Counted from the first letter of the stretch, positions 1 through 7,412 are shown. The stretch is DNA of 28,047 nt from Treponema sp. (GCA_031290325.1 JAITNU010000030.1:1-28047), one strand, 5' to 3'. Numbers and translations: made by a program. Notes: generated from the letters alone by a model not told the origin.

Positions 1-60
1 TTACACCACCACCCCACCACCCACCCCCCCCCCGCGCGGGGGGGGGGCGGCCCCCCCCCC
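1..60. repeat. C/G homopolymer-rich low-complexity block
   Basis: Almost all bases are runs of C and G, with CAC/CCA units at the left end and long C and G runs to the right. Nothing else in the window has this composition. It could be a real simple repeat, but poor-quality or mis-assembled sequence next to a gap is at least as likely. Confidence 0.6.
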
Positions 61-171
61 TACCTTTTCAATAAAGTCATAGCGGTGTGTTAAGTCGCTT
101 AAAGCGAAGGTAGGCATCAAACCATACATATCCATGAAGCCCGTAGGCTTTAGGCGTTCCCCACAATACAT
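1..171 (-). CDS. Doubtful 56-aa ORF with Gly/Val/Pro low-complexity tail
   Basis: Seen: an open frame runs from an ATG at 171 down to a TAA whose last base is base 1. The first 37 residues are ordinary in composition (start MYCGERLKPTGFMDMYGL). The last 19 are only Gly, Ala, Pro, Arg and Val because the frame passes through the C- and G-homopolymer block at 1-60. I recognise no family and see no convincing ribosome binding site. A 5-bp stem (137-141 with 146-150, loop CGTA) lies inside it. It may be the remnant of a longer protein whose 3' end is replaced by homopolymer sequence, or the tail may be an assembly artefact at the edge. Treat as unproven. Confidence 0.25.
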   Translation of the reverse strand: MYCGERLKPTGFMDMYGLMPTFALSDLTHRYDFIEKVGGGAAPPPRGGGVGGGVVV

Positions 172-236
172 GTATTTATTTTAGTAGAAAGAAAAATTGG
201 TGTCAAGCGCTTTTTTAAAAAAGTAAAAAAATAAAC

Positions 237-387
237 GTAACTATTCAGTTGATGCAAAATCAGGAATAAAAACCACGGAAGGCGCGAAAAGACGCGGAAA
301 AAGAAGATTTCAAAGTAAGATTCCGCGTTATTCCGCGTTTTCTGCGGTTAATTCTTTGATTTTTTTGTAATACGACTGAATAGTTAC
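237..387. mobile_element. MITE-like element with 13-bp TIRs and 8-bp target duplication
   Basis: Seen: GTAACTATTCAGT at 237-249 is the exact reverse complement of 375-387. Directly outside these ends the 8-mer AAATAAAC occurs at 229-236 and again at 388-395, as expected of a target-site duplication. Inside there is a second, imperfect inverted repeat: 271-297 against the complement of about 325-353, rich in CGCGGAA units. No transposase is encoded. Known: an 8-bp duplication and ends beginning 5'-GTAA are typical of IS66-family elements. Inferred: a non-autonomous element moved in trans by an IS66-like transposase. The 74-codon minus-strand ORF overlapping it shows no protein signature. The rest of 172-553 holds only the promoter and Shine-Dalgarno of the next gene. 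Confidence 0.8.
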
Positions 388-501
388 AAATAAACTTTTG
401 GTGGTAATCTACAAAGTATGATGACATCGAATTGCCCGAATCCCTCCGTCGTTTACTCGTATCCGGCATGACCTTGCTCCTCATTCCTCAGAGGATGATA
501 G

Positions 502-530
502 TTGACAAGTCCTGGTTATTGTTCTATATT
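502..530 (+). promoter_or_regulatory. Sigma-70-type promoter of the PCMT gene
   Basis: TTGACA at 502-507, a 17-bp spacer and TATATT at 525-530 give a near-consensus promoter. The transcript would start near 537. AAGGA at 543-547 then serves as Shine-Dalgarno for the GTG start at 554. Confidence 0.75.
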
Positions 531-553
531 TTTCTATAAAATAAGGATTATCG

Positions 554-1597
554 GTGAAATTGTTTAAGATTTCCGTTTCCACCCCGGTTGCGGTGGGGTT
601 GGTAACGGGTTTGGTAATAGGAGTTGTGGCCATTCTGATCATTTCAGGCCGGGTCTCCTCTTCATCCGAACGAGTGGTTGCCTATGAAGAGGTGGTAGAA
701 AGCATCATTGAACAGCCTCTGGAGCCTTCCAAATTGGAGACTCCCCCGGAGGAGGAATACGACGGACCTCAGCTCGCCCAATCTATGCCCATCGAGACTA
801 AGGAAACCTGGCTTTCCTGGATGCAGGATAACCGTAATGATGCCCCGGCCTTTCTGGGAGACCGGTGGAAGCTGGCCCATGATTTTGTGCTATCCAACGA
901 ACTCAAGCGCCCCGAAGATGTGCGGGCGTTCCTGTTAAGTCCACGGGAGTATTTTGTCCGATCCCAGAACAAGGGGCTTGAATATGCTGATACCTGGCTT
1001 CCTATTGGATATGGCGCCACCATTACCGATCCTGATGTGGTGGCTATGATGACCTCCACCCTCAATATCAACCCCGGGGACAAAGTCCTGGAAATCGGTA
1101 CCGGCTCAGGGTATCAGTCTTCGATACTTTGCTATTTAACCAACAAAGTTTATACGATAGAAATCATAAAGCCTCTCTTTGCTGAAACCGATAATCTTTT
1201 ACAGGCTCTGGAAAAATCCAATCCTGCCTACGGCGCTATCAAACGGAAATTAGGGGATGGGTATTACGGCTGGGAAGAATATGCACCCTTTGATAAGATC
1301 ATCGTTACCTGCGCGGTTGATCATATCCCGCCCCCGTTGCTGAAACAGCTCAGTCCGGGGGGTATCATGGTCTTGCCTCTGGGTCCTCCGGGGCGGCAGT
1401 ATATTATGGAGGTTAAGAAGGAAGTGGACCTCGATGGGTCTATCACCTTGAGTCGGCGGGATGTGTATAACGGGATGCGGGTCAGTTTTATTCCCTTTAG
1501 GAACGAAGCGGGCGCTTCCTACAGTACTTCAGAGCCGGTGGAAAAGCCGCCCATTCCCGCTGCCCTCAGCACCCGGCAGTCGGCTAGAGAGGACTAG
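554..1597 (+). CDS. Membrane-anchored PCMT-family protein methyltransferase
   Basis: Seen: 347 residues. A single hydrophobic segment (about 11-31) follows a lysine-containing N-terminus, then a Pro/Glu-rich linker and a domain like protein-L-isoaspartate O-methyltransferase. The SAM-binding motif VLEIGTGSGYQ is at 178-188; upstream is IGYGATITDP (151-160), where classical enzymes have an IS-Q-P motif; a DGYYGWEEYAPFDKIIVTCA stretch (235-254) follows. Known: PCMT repairs isoaspartyl residues using cytosolic SAM and is normally soluble and about 210 residues. Oddity: the anchor and linker make this one longer, and positive-inside topology would place the domain outside the cytoplasm. Start GTG with AAGGA six bases upstream. 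It is followed after 59 bp by another anchored envelope protein. Family assignment is sound; substrate and side of the membrane are open. Confidence 0.85.
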   Translation: MKLFKISVSTPVAVGLVTGLVIGVVAILIISGRVSSSSERVVAYEEVVESIIEQPLEPSKLETPPEEEYDGPQLAQSMPIETKETWLSWMQDNRNDAPAFLGDRWKLAHDFVLSNELKRPEDVRAFLLSPREYFVRSQNKGLEYADTWLPIGYGATITDPDVVAMMTSTLNINPGDKVLEIGTGSGYQSSILCYLTNKVYTIEIIKPLFAETDNLLQALEKSNPAYGAIKRKLGDGYYGWEEYAPFDKIIVTCAVDHIPPPLLKQLSPGGIMVLPLGPPGRQYIMEVKKEVDLDGSITLSRRDVYNGMRVSFIPFRNEAGASYSTSEPVEKPPIPAALSTRQSARED

Positions 1598-1656
1598 ACG
1601 GAGGGGAGGTGGATTGGTATTAATTAATGGTCTATATTTTATTCTGAGAGGTTGTA

Positions 1657-3324
1657 ATGGACGGTGTTCTTAAACATCAGAAACCGGTGAAACGCCTGCG
1701 TCCGTCGTTTCTTGGGAGTGGTCATAGCCGTCGGATGGTGCCGGTGGTAACTTCCATAAAGGATATCCTTGTGTGGATGGATAGGCTGCGGTATAGTCCG
1801 ATGGCGTTAAAAATGGGCGGGTTGTTCTGTCTTGGGGCTGTGCTTTTTGTCCTGGGGTATCTTGTTTCCACCGCTATCAAGGTTTCTGACCTGCCCCGTG
1901 AATACGTGGTAGGCAACCTCAGCTCCGAAAACGCTGCTCAAGAGGATGTTTTCCTTGGGGAGACGGAACAGGTGGAGGGGACCGGGGCAGGTACCCAGGA
2001 GGAGGACCGGACTATTGATTTCAACTACCGGATCAGACCAGGAGAGACCCTCTCTGAAATTGCCTATGCCTATAAAATCCCCTATGAAGTGGTTGCCTAT
2101 TACAATAATATCTCCAATGTGAACCGTATCCGGGAGGGGATGGTCATCACTATTCCTTCCCTGGAGAATTTAAAACTGGCGGAACAGGCCCTGGCGAAAC
2201 GTCCCCCCAAGACCCCGCCTCCAACCCGTGTTACGACTAAGTATGTGAAGATTGATTATGAAATCAGAAACAACGGCACAGGGGTTACGGTGCAATTCTT
2301 CATCGTTAATCCGCTGCCCGAGGACTTACTGGCCTTTGAATGGGATTTTGGGGATGGGAAAAAGGGATTCAGGCCCAATCCCAGTTATGACTATTCATCA
2401 CCGAAAACCTATATTGCCCGCTTAACCGCCCGGGATGCTGCGGGGAATCTCTATAAATCAAACCCCCTCTATGTGGATATACCCCATCCAGGAGCAGTAG
2501 CGGACCAGAGTTCCACGAGGTTCATTACCCTGGGCTCGCCGGATGAATATTTTGTGGTGAACGGCACCATCACCGGTGTGGCCCGGTATCCGACTATTGA
2601 TGCGGCGCCCCTGGATATCAGCGAGTCGGATCAGTTCTTTACCAAGGTCCGTTTTGAAAAACCAGGGTTCTACGGTATAAGCGTGGAGGAAGCCGGCCAT
2701 GCGGGGCAGTACTATTCGGTGTTCGTCAGCCCTATTCCGACGATCCACGCCGATGCCACGGAGGTGAACTTTAACTGGTACCGGACTCAGTACAATACGG
2801 GAACCACTTCAAACTGCGGGCCTGCGTCGGCGTCCATGGCCATTGGCTGGGGGCTTGGCAAGTATTTTCCCGTGTCCGCTGTGCGTCAGGCTGTAGGCTG
2901 GCGGGGGGATGGGGGCACTAGTTTTGAAGAGCTTATCAAGGTTATACGGAATCAGGGGATTGCCGCCTCAATTCAACCCCTCCAGTCGGTGCAGCATATC
3001 ATGGAGGTTATTGATACAGGGAGTATTGCCATTGCGGTGTTCCGTACTGATGGGGTGAAGACCTCCCGCTTAGACCCTGCGACAAACCTCTTTGATAAAT
3101 ATTACAACGATACGGTGGGACATTACATTGTCATTAAGGGCTATTCCCTGAACGGAGAATACCTGGTCATCCATGATCCCATACCCAGCGATTGGGGTAC
3201 CAATAGCTTCCGGTATGGCGATGAGATCAGCATGATAGGCCGGAACCGGTACTATGCCACCACCGAACTCCTCAAGTCCTTGCGTCGTACCGATATGATT
3301 GTGGTCCCCCGTCAGAATTATTGA
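1657..3324 (+). CDS. Anchored LysM / PKD-like / C39-like cysteine peptidase
   Basis: Seen: 555 residues. A basic cytoplasmic N-terminus and one membrane segment (about 52-74) precede an acidic linker. Next come a LysM domain (about 122-167), a PKD-like beta-sandwich region (about 213-275, containing FEWDFGDG) and a C-terminal papain-like domain of the C39-like type. Candidate catalytic residues are Cys387 in SNCGPAS, His489 in VGHYIVIKGY and Asp507 in VIHDP. Known: LysM binds peptidoglycan and C39-like domains are cysteine proteases. Inferred: an envelope-anchored peptidase held to the cell wall. ATG start with a GAGAGG upstream. It probably shares a transcript with the preceding PCMT-like gene. 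Its last 7 bp overlap the end of convergent recQ. The substrate is unknown; it could be an amidase-like wall enzyme instead of a protease. Confidence 0.85.
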   Translation: MDGVLKHQKPVKRLRPSFLGSGHSRRMVPVVTSIKDILVWMDRLRYSPMALKMGGLFCLGAVLFVLGYLVSTAIKVSDLPREYVVGNLSSENAAQEDVFLGETEQVEGTGAGTQEEDRTIDFNYRIRPGETLSEIAYAYKIPYEVVAYYNNISNVNRIREGMVITIPSLENLKLAEQALAKRPPKTPPPTRVTTKYVKIDYEIRNNGTGVTVQFFIVNPLPEDLLAFEWDFGDGKKGFRPNPSYDYSSPKTYIARLTARDAAGNLYKSNPLYVDIPHPGAVADQSSTRFITLGSPDEYFVVNGTITGVARYPTIDAAPLDISESDQFFTKVRFEKPGFYGISVEEAGHAGQYYSVFVSPIPTIHADATEVNFNWYRTQYNTGTTSNCGPASASMAIGWGLGKYFPVSAVRQAVGWRGDGGTSFEELIKVIRNQGIAASIQPLQSVQHIMEVIDTGSIAIAVFRTDGVKTSRLDPATNLFDKYYNDTVGHYIVIKGYSLNGEYLVIHDPIPSDWGTNSFRYGDEISMIGRNRYYATTELLKSLRRTDMIVVPRQNY

Positions 3325-5201
3325 GAGGTATATTCCCTGATGAGGGCGATGAAGGCAGGACCGTACCGTTCATTCTTAACATCCCCCACGCCGATAACCT
3401 CCCGGAACATGGTAAGGTTTATGGGCCGTTTCCGGCACATATCCCGGAGGCTGGCGTCAGTAAAGATGATGTAGGCCGGGACTTTGGAGGCTTCGGCGAA
3501 CTGGTTCCGCAGCACTTTAAGGTTTGTGAAAAGGGCATTATCATAACTGGTCCATGACCCATCAGGCTCGTCCGCTGATTCCAGCCCGGCTTTTACCGGC
3601 TCCTGCTTTTTCCCCCGTTTTTCCCGTTTCCGCTCCCCGCTTTTAAGAGACTGGGGTGTTTGTTCTGTGGGCAGCATCATCGTGAGGCGCTTTTTTGCAA
3701 AGATGATTTCCCCGGAAGTATCCGAGGCTTCCACCACTGGGTATTCCCGGCCCTCCTGGACCAGGTAGTTTTTTTCGATAAGGTAATCCAGGATAGTCCG
3801 AATCCGGTGAACGGTCATGTCAGCCATGATCCCCCAGGTACTGAGGGTATCAAGGCCCTGGGCCTTGATCTTTTCGCTTTTATGGCCTCGCAGGATATCG
3901 ATGATCATGATTTTCCCAAAACTCCGTCCCCGCTGTTTAAGCCGGAATACGCAGGAAATGATCTTCTGGGCTGGAAGGGTTATGTCAAGCTCCTCAAATT
4001 GGGTGTGACAGTTGGAACAGTGTCCGCAGTAGGCTGGGGGCTGCTCCCCAAAATAGGAGCGGAGTCGGCCACGCAGACATTCCGTACCGGTGGCGTAGAA
4101 GGTCATGGCCTTGAGGAGTTCCAGGTTGTGGGCGATACGGGCCTCGTCCTCCTCCCGGGTGTTCTTGATGAGGTACTGGTTGATCCACACATCCTCTCCG
4201 CTGTAGAAAAGGATGCAGTCCGCCGCTTCCCCATCCCGGCCTGCCCGGCCCGCTTCCTGGTAGTAACTTTCAATGCTTTTGGGCATGTTGTAATGAATCA
4301 CAAAGGATACATTGGATTTATCGATCCCCATGCCAAAGGCATTAGTAGCAACCATCACGGTTTTGCGGTCGTAGAGGAAATCATCCTGATTCTCATGGCG
4401 TTCCTGGTCCTCAAGGCCCGCGTGGTACCGGGTTACTGCGAAGCCCTGGTCCCGCAGCCCCTGCCAGACTTCCTCCACGGTTTTCCGGGTAGCGCAGTAC
4501 ACGATGCCGCTCTTATGTTTCCACGTTTTAAGACCCTGCAGAAGGGCGGCGAATTTATCCTGGGGCCGCTGTACCTCGAAGTAGAGGTTCTCCCGGTCAA
4601 AGCCGGTGGTAATGGTAAAAGGTTCCCGAAGCTCCAGCGCCCGGAGTATATCCTCCTTAACCTTGAGGGTCGCCGTGGCGGTAAAAGCCGCGGTAATGGG
4701 CCGCTGGTGAAAGCTCCCGATGAATTCCGCGATCTGCAGATAACTGGGCCGGAAATCATGCCCCCACTGGGATACGCAGTGGGCCTCATCAATGACCACC
4801 AGGGGTATGGACCGGGTCTCGGTAATACGCCGGAGATCCGCTTTTAAAAGCCGTTCCGGGGCTATGTAGAGAATCGTATACGTTCCCTCAACGGCCTGGT
4901 GTATCACCTCGGTGTATTCGGCGCTGGAGAGGGAACTATTCAAGTAAGCCGCCTTAAGCCCCGCGCTGGTGAGGGCATTCACCTGATCCTTCATGAGGGA
5001 TATGAGGGGGGAAATGACCACCGTAAGCCCCTTGAGCATGAGCGCTGGTATCTGGTAACAGAGGGATTTCCCCGCCCCGGTGGGCATCACCGCCAGCACA
5101 TCCCTGCCTGCGAGGATGGCCTCAATGACCTCCTCCTGGCCCCGGCGAAAGCCAGTATAGCCGAAAACGGTTTTAAGTATAGTATATTTATCCCCGGTCA
5201 C
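3318..5201 (-). CDS. recQ: ATP-dependent DNA helicase RecQ
   Basis: Seen: 627 residues. The superfamily-2 helicase core includes Walker A TGAGKS (41-46), the DEAH box IDEAHCVSQWGHDFRPSY (137-154) and motif VI QEAGRAGRDGE (315-325). The RecQ zinc site is Cys375, Cys392, Cys395 and Cys398. After a winged-helix RQC region and a Lys/Arg-rich linker there is an HRDC domain (about 550-625). Known: RecQ unwinds DNA 3'-5' in recombination and replication-fork repair. Start is GTG at 5201, with AGAGGG about 11 bases upstream; a GTG five bases further upstream runs directly into a stop. The gene diverges from ddl and ends 7 bp inside the convergent peptidase gene. Full length, no defects seen. Confidence 0.97.
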   Translation of the reverse strand: MTGDKYTILKTVFGYTGFRRGQEEVIEAILAGRDVLAVMPTGAGKSLCYQIPALMLKGLTVVISPLISLMKDQVNALTSAGLKAAYLNSSLSSAEYTEVIHQAVEGTYTILYIAPERLLKADLRRITETRSIPLVVIDEAHCVSQWGHDFRPSYLQIAEFIGSFHQRPITAAFTATATLKVKEDILRALELREPFTITTGFDRENLYFEVQRPQDKFAALLQGLKTWKHKSGIVYCATRKTVEEVWQGLRDQGFAVTRYHAGLEDQERHENQDDFLYDRKTVMVATNAFGMGIDKSNVSFVIHYNMPKSIESYYQEAGRAGRDGEAADCILFYSGEDVWINQYLIKNTREEDEARIAHNLELLKAMTFYATGTECLRGRLRSYFGEQPPAYCGHCSNCHTQFEELDITLPAQKIISCVFRLKQRGRSFGKIMIIDILRGHKSEKIKAQGLDTLSTWGIMADMTVHRIRTILDYLIEKNYLVQEGREYPVVEASDTSGEIIFAKKRLTMMLPTEQTPQSLKSGERKREKRGKKQEPVKAGLESADEPDGSWTSYDNALFTNLKVLRNQFAEASKVPAYIIFTDASLRDMCRKRPINLTMFREVIGVGDVKNERYGPAFIALIREYTSQ

Positions 5202-5228
5202 TGCACTTATTTCCCTCTTGGGGTAATG

Positions 5229-5244
5229 ATACCATATATGGTAT
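5229..5244. promoter_or_regulatory. 16-bp perfect palindrome between recQ and ddl
   Basis: ATACCATATATGGTAT is a perfect palindrome in the 66-bp divergent region. On the minus strand TTTAAA-17 bp-TATCAT is a possible recQ promoter across this site. On the plus strand TATGGT (5237-5242) could be a ddl -10, but no good -35 is visible. The 12-mer TATGGTATACCC starting at 5237 recurs upstream of the acuB-like gene at 12233. It could be an operator, or a chance consequence of AT-rich promoter sequence. Confidence 0.45.
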
Positions 5245-5267
5245 ACCCTTTAAAAGAGGAGTAATTG

Positions 5268-6365
5268 ATGAAAAAGAAAATCAAAGTCGGTATCTTATTC
5301 GGCGGGAAGTCAGCAGAACACGAGGTGTCGCTGCAATCGGCAAAGAACGTGTTTGATGCCATAGACCGGGAGCAGTATACCCCTATCCTTATCGGTATCG
5401 ATAAATCCGGCCGGTGGCTGCTGAACGATGCCTCCCACTTCCTCCTTGACGCCGATGATCCTAAACGGATACGGCTGAACGGTTCCAGTGATTCGGTGGC
5501 CCTCGTTCCCCAGAGCGGCGGGGTTATTTCTAACCTGAGCGCCTTGGGCAAGCCTGCGGGAAGTATCGACGTGATCTTCCCCATACTGCATGGCCCTTTT
5601 GGGGAGGATGGAACGGTCCAGGGGCTTCTGAAACTGGCGGACCTTCCCTTTGTGGGTGCCGGGGTGCTCGGTTCCGCCCTGGGGATGGACAAAGATGTGA
5701 TGAAACGGCTCCTCAGGGACGCGGGGCTTCCTATTGGAAAATTTATGGCCCTCACCTCCCACGAGCCAATCCCGGCCTTCGATAGGGTTATCCAGCAATT
5801 GGGGCTGCCCCTCTTTGTGAAGCCTGCCAACATGGGATCCTCCGTGGGGGTGAGCAAAGTCCATGATGCCCAGGAATACACCAGGGCGATTACCGAGGCT
5901 TTTACGTATGACCGGAAGCTCATCCTTGAGGAGTATATCCAGGGCCGGGAGCTTGAATGTGCGGTCCTGGGGAACGAGGAGCCGCTGGCTTCTGTTCCCG
6001 GGGAGGTGATTTCCTCCCATGAGTTTTACTCCTATAGCGCGAAATATCTCGACGAAAAGGGGGCTATCCTGGAAATTCCGGCCCAGGTCCCGGCGGATAC
6101 GGCTCAGACAATACAAGCCCTGGCAGTGAAAACCTTCCGGGTCCTTGCCTGTGAAGGGCTTGCACGGGTGGACTTTTTCCTTAAAGCCGATGGAAACACC
6201 CTCATTAACGAAATTAACACCATGCCGGGCTTTACCGCCATTAGCATGTATCCCAAACTATGGGAAGCAAGCGGTATTTCCTATACAGAGCTTATCAACA
6301 GACTCATAGCACTGGCGTTCCAGCGCTTTGAACAGGAGCAAAGGCTTAAAACAAGTTACCCGTAA
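5268..6365 (+). CDS. ddl: D-alanine--D-alanine ligase
   Basis: Seen: 365 residues with an ATP-grasp fold signature. An N-terminal VGILFGGKSAEHEVSL (7-22) is typical of Ddl. HGPFGEDGTVQG is at 108-119 and the substrate/ATP loop GSSVGVS at 190-196. EEYIQGRELECAVLGN follows, and the C-terminal metal-binding segment is EINTMPGFTAISMYPKLW. Known: it joins two D-alanines with ATP for the peptidoglycan pentapeptide, in the cytoplasm. I prefer the ATG at 5268 over the TTG three bases earlier because AGAGGAG (5255-5261) is then six bases upstream. The gene diverges from recQ; its stop is 5 bp from the convergent thioesterase stop. Length is normal for the family. Confidence 0.96.
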   Translation: MKKKIKVGILFGGKSAEHEVSLQSAKNVFDAIDREQYTPILIGIDKSGRWLLNDASHFLLDADDPKRIRLNGSSDSVALVPQSGGVISNLSALGKPAGSIDVIFPILHGPFGEDGTVQGLLKLADLPFVGAGVLGSALGMDKDVMKRLLRDAGLPIGKFMALTSHEPIPAFDRVIQQLGLPLFVKPANMGSSVGVSKVHDAQEYTRAITEAFTYDRKLILEEYIQGRELECAVLGNEEPLASVPGEVISSHEFYSYSAKYLDEKGAILEIPAQVPADTAQTIQALAVKTFRVLACEGLARVDFFLKADGNTLINEINTMPGFTAISMYPKLWEASGISYTELINRLIALAFQRFEQEQRLKTSYP

Positions 6366-6370
6366 ATTAC

Positions 6371-6763
6371 TCAGGGTTTCAGCCCTGGTACGTTCCATGC
6401 TGCAGGCACTTTGGTAGGGATCCCGGAGGAATCCACGAAGGCCCAGGTAACCTGCGCCTCGGCAATGAGGTCTGCATCCCGCAGGATCTTCTGGGCGATA
6501 ATCCCGCTGACCGCTCCCTTTTTCAGGGGCCAGGACTGGATTACCAGGGTATCATCGGTACGGGCGGATTTTTTGTAATCAATCTCGACCCGTGCCACGT
6601 ACACGCCGTACCCCGCCTGAATCGCCGCAGGATAATCGAAGCCGATGGTTCTGAGGAATTCATACCGGGCATATTCCAGATAATGCAGATAAACGGCATT
6701 ATTGACATGACCATAGGCATCACATTCATAGGTACGGACCGTCAAGGTACATTCACAAATCAT
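6371..6763 (-). CDS. 4-hydroxybenzoyl-CoA-type (hotdog) acyl-CoA thioesterase
   Basis: Seen: a 4HBT/YbgC-like hotdog protein with the active-site segment ECDAYGHVNNAVYLHYLEYA, in which the Asp, His and Asn are the expected catalytic residues. Known: this family hydrolyses acyl-CoA or acyl-ACP thioesters in the cytoplasm; individual substrates vary. Start choice is uncertain. The open frame reaches an ATG at 6802 with GAGG seven bases before it, giving 143 residues. However, 6764-6802 is AT-rich and contains a minus-strand promoter (TTGAAA-17-TATAGT) ending 7 bp before the ATG at 6763, and family members start close to that point. From 6763 the protein is 130 residues and the mRNA nearly leaderless. 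The gene is divergent from the Nudix gene and convergent with ddl. Confidence 0.88.
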   Translation of the reverse strand: MICECTLTVRTYECDAYGHVNNAVYLHYLEYARYEFLRTIGFDYPAAIQAGYGVYVARVEIDYKKSARTDDTLVIQSWPLKKGAVSGIIAQKILRDADLIAEAQVTWAFVDSSGIPTKVPAAWNVPGLKP

Positions 6764-6799
6764 ACTGTTTACTATAGAATAGAGCACATCTTTTTTCAA
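6752..6799. promoter_or_regulatory. Overlapping divergent promoters, thioesterase and Nudix genes
   Basis: Plus strand: TTCACA (6752-6757), 17 bp, TAGAAT (6775-6780), pointing to the Nudix gene at 6814. Minus strand: TTGAAA (complement of 6794-6799), 17 bp, TATAGT (complement of 6771-6776), pointing to the thioesterase. The two -10 boxes overlap at 6775-6776, so one polymerase should exclude the other. Both are matches by eye only. Confidence 0.55.
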
Positions 6800-6813
6800 C
6801 ATGGAGGCACCTC

Positions 6814-7350
6814 ATGTTTCAATTTTGCCCGTCCTGCGCTTCCCGGAACATCAGTTTTGAACGGAATACGGTCTTCCGCTGCCCGGACTGCGGGTTTGTG
6901 TTTTACCATAATACCGCCGCAGCCACCGGCTGTGTCATCAGCACCGGGGAGACCCTCATGCTCATTGTCCGGGCTAAGGAGCCTGCCCGGGGTGCCCTGG
7001 CCCTGCCTGGTGGTTTTGTGAACCCCGGTGAGGGAGCCGTGGAAGGGCTTCGCCGGGAATGTGTGGAGGAAATCGGCTGGGATCCGGGGCCTGAGCTTTC
7101 GCTTTTTGCCTCCTTCCCCAATGTGTATCCCTACCAGAACATCACCTATCATACCTGCGATCTCTTCTTTACCGTGTCCGCCCCGGGGCTTACCGAACAG
7201 GACCTGCGGCTTGATCCCAGAGAGATCAGCGCCGTCCGTTTCGTGCAACCTGGGGACATCAATTTTGACGCATTGGCCTTTGATTCCACCCGCCGGGCCA
7301 TACGGGCCTTTCTAACCCCTCTGGACATACCGCATAAGGATACAATATGA
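6814..7350 (+). CDS. Nudix hydrolase with N-terminal zinc ribbon
   Basis: Seen: 178 residues. A zinc ribbon is formed by Cys5, Cys8, Cys23 and Cys26 (CPSC and CPDC). A complete Nudix box lies at residues 67-89 and fits GX5EX7REUXEEXGU without mismatch (contains GFVNPGEGAVEGLRREC). Known: Nudix enzymes cleave nucleoside diphosphates linked to another group. The ribbon plus box arrangement recalls the C-terminal half of NudC NADH pyrophosphatase and the small NudC-like proteins of many bacteria. Inferred: cytoplasmic hydrolysis of NADH, ADP-ribose or a related dinucleotide; the substrate cannot be read from sequence. GGAGG at 6803-6807 sits six bases before the ATG. Its stop is 62 bp before the livK start. 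Confidence 0.9.
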   Translation: MFQFCPSCASRNISFERNTVFRCPDCGFVFYHNTAAATGCVISTGETLMLIVRAKEPARGALALPGGFVNPGEGAVEGLRRECVEEIGWDPGPELSLFASFPNVYPYQNITYHTCDLFFTVSAPGLTEQDLRLDPREISAVRFVQPGDINFDALAFDSTRRAIRAFLTPLDIPHKDTI

Positions 7351-7412
7351 TAAAACCAATCTTTCGTGTGATTGCGGAAGTTAAATTATGGATTTTTTTT
7401 ATGGAGGAAAAA

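Noticed and set aside
260..484. 74-codon minus-strand ORF
   Set aside because: It runs through the MITE and its terminal repeat and has no ribosome binding site or protein-like pattern.
554..3324. RiPP-type biosynthetic cluster (PCMT-like enzyme plus C39-like peptidase)
   Set aside because: Such pairs occur in peptide clusters, but no precursor peptide or dedicated transporter is seen and both proteins have membrane anchors and wall-binding parts.
3660..4847. 395-codon plus-strand ORF opposite recQ
   Set aside because: It is antisense to a gene with all RecQ motifs; the frame is open because of recQ codon bias and its translation resembles no family.
6366..6400. Bidirectional terminator between ddl and the thioesterase gene
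   Set aside because: CAGGG/CCCTG can pair, but the stem is only five bases, lies inside the thioesterase coding end and has no T-run.
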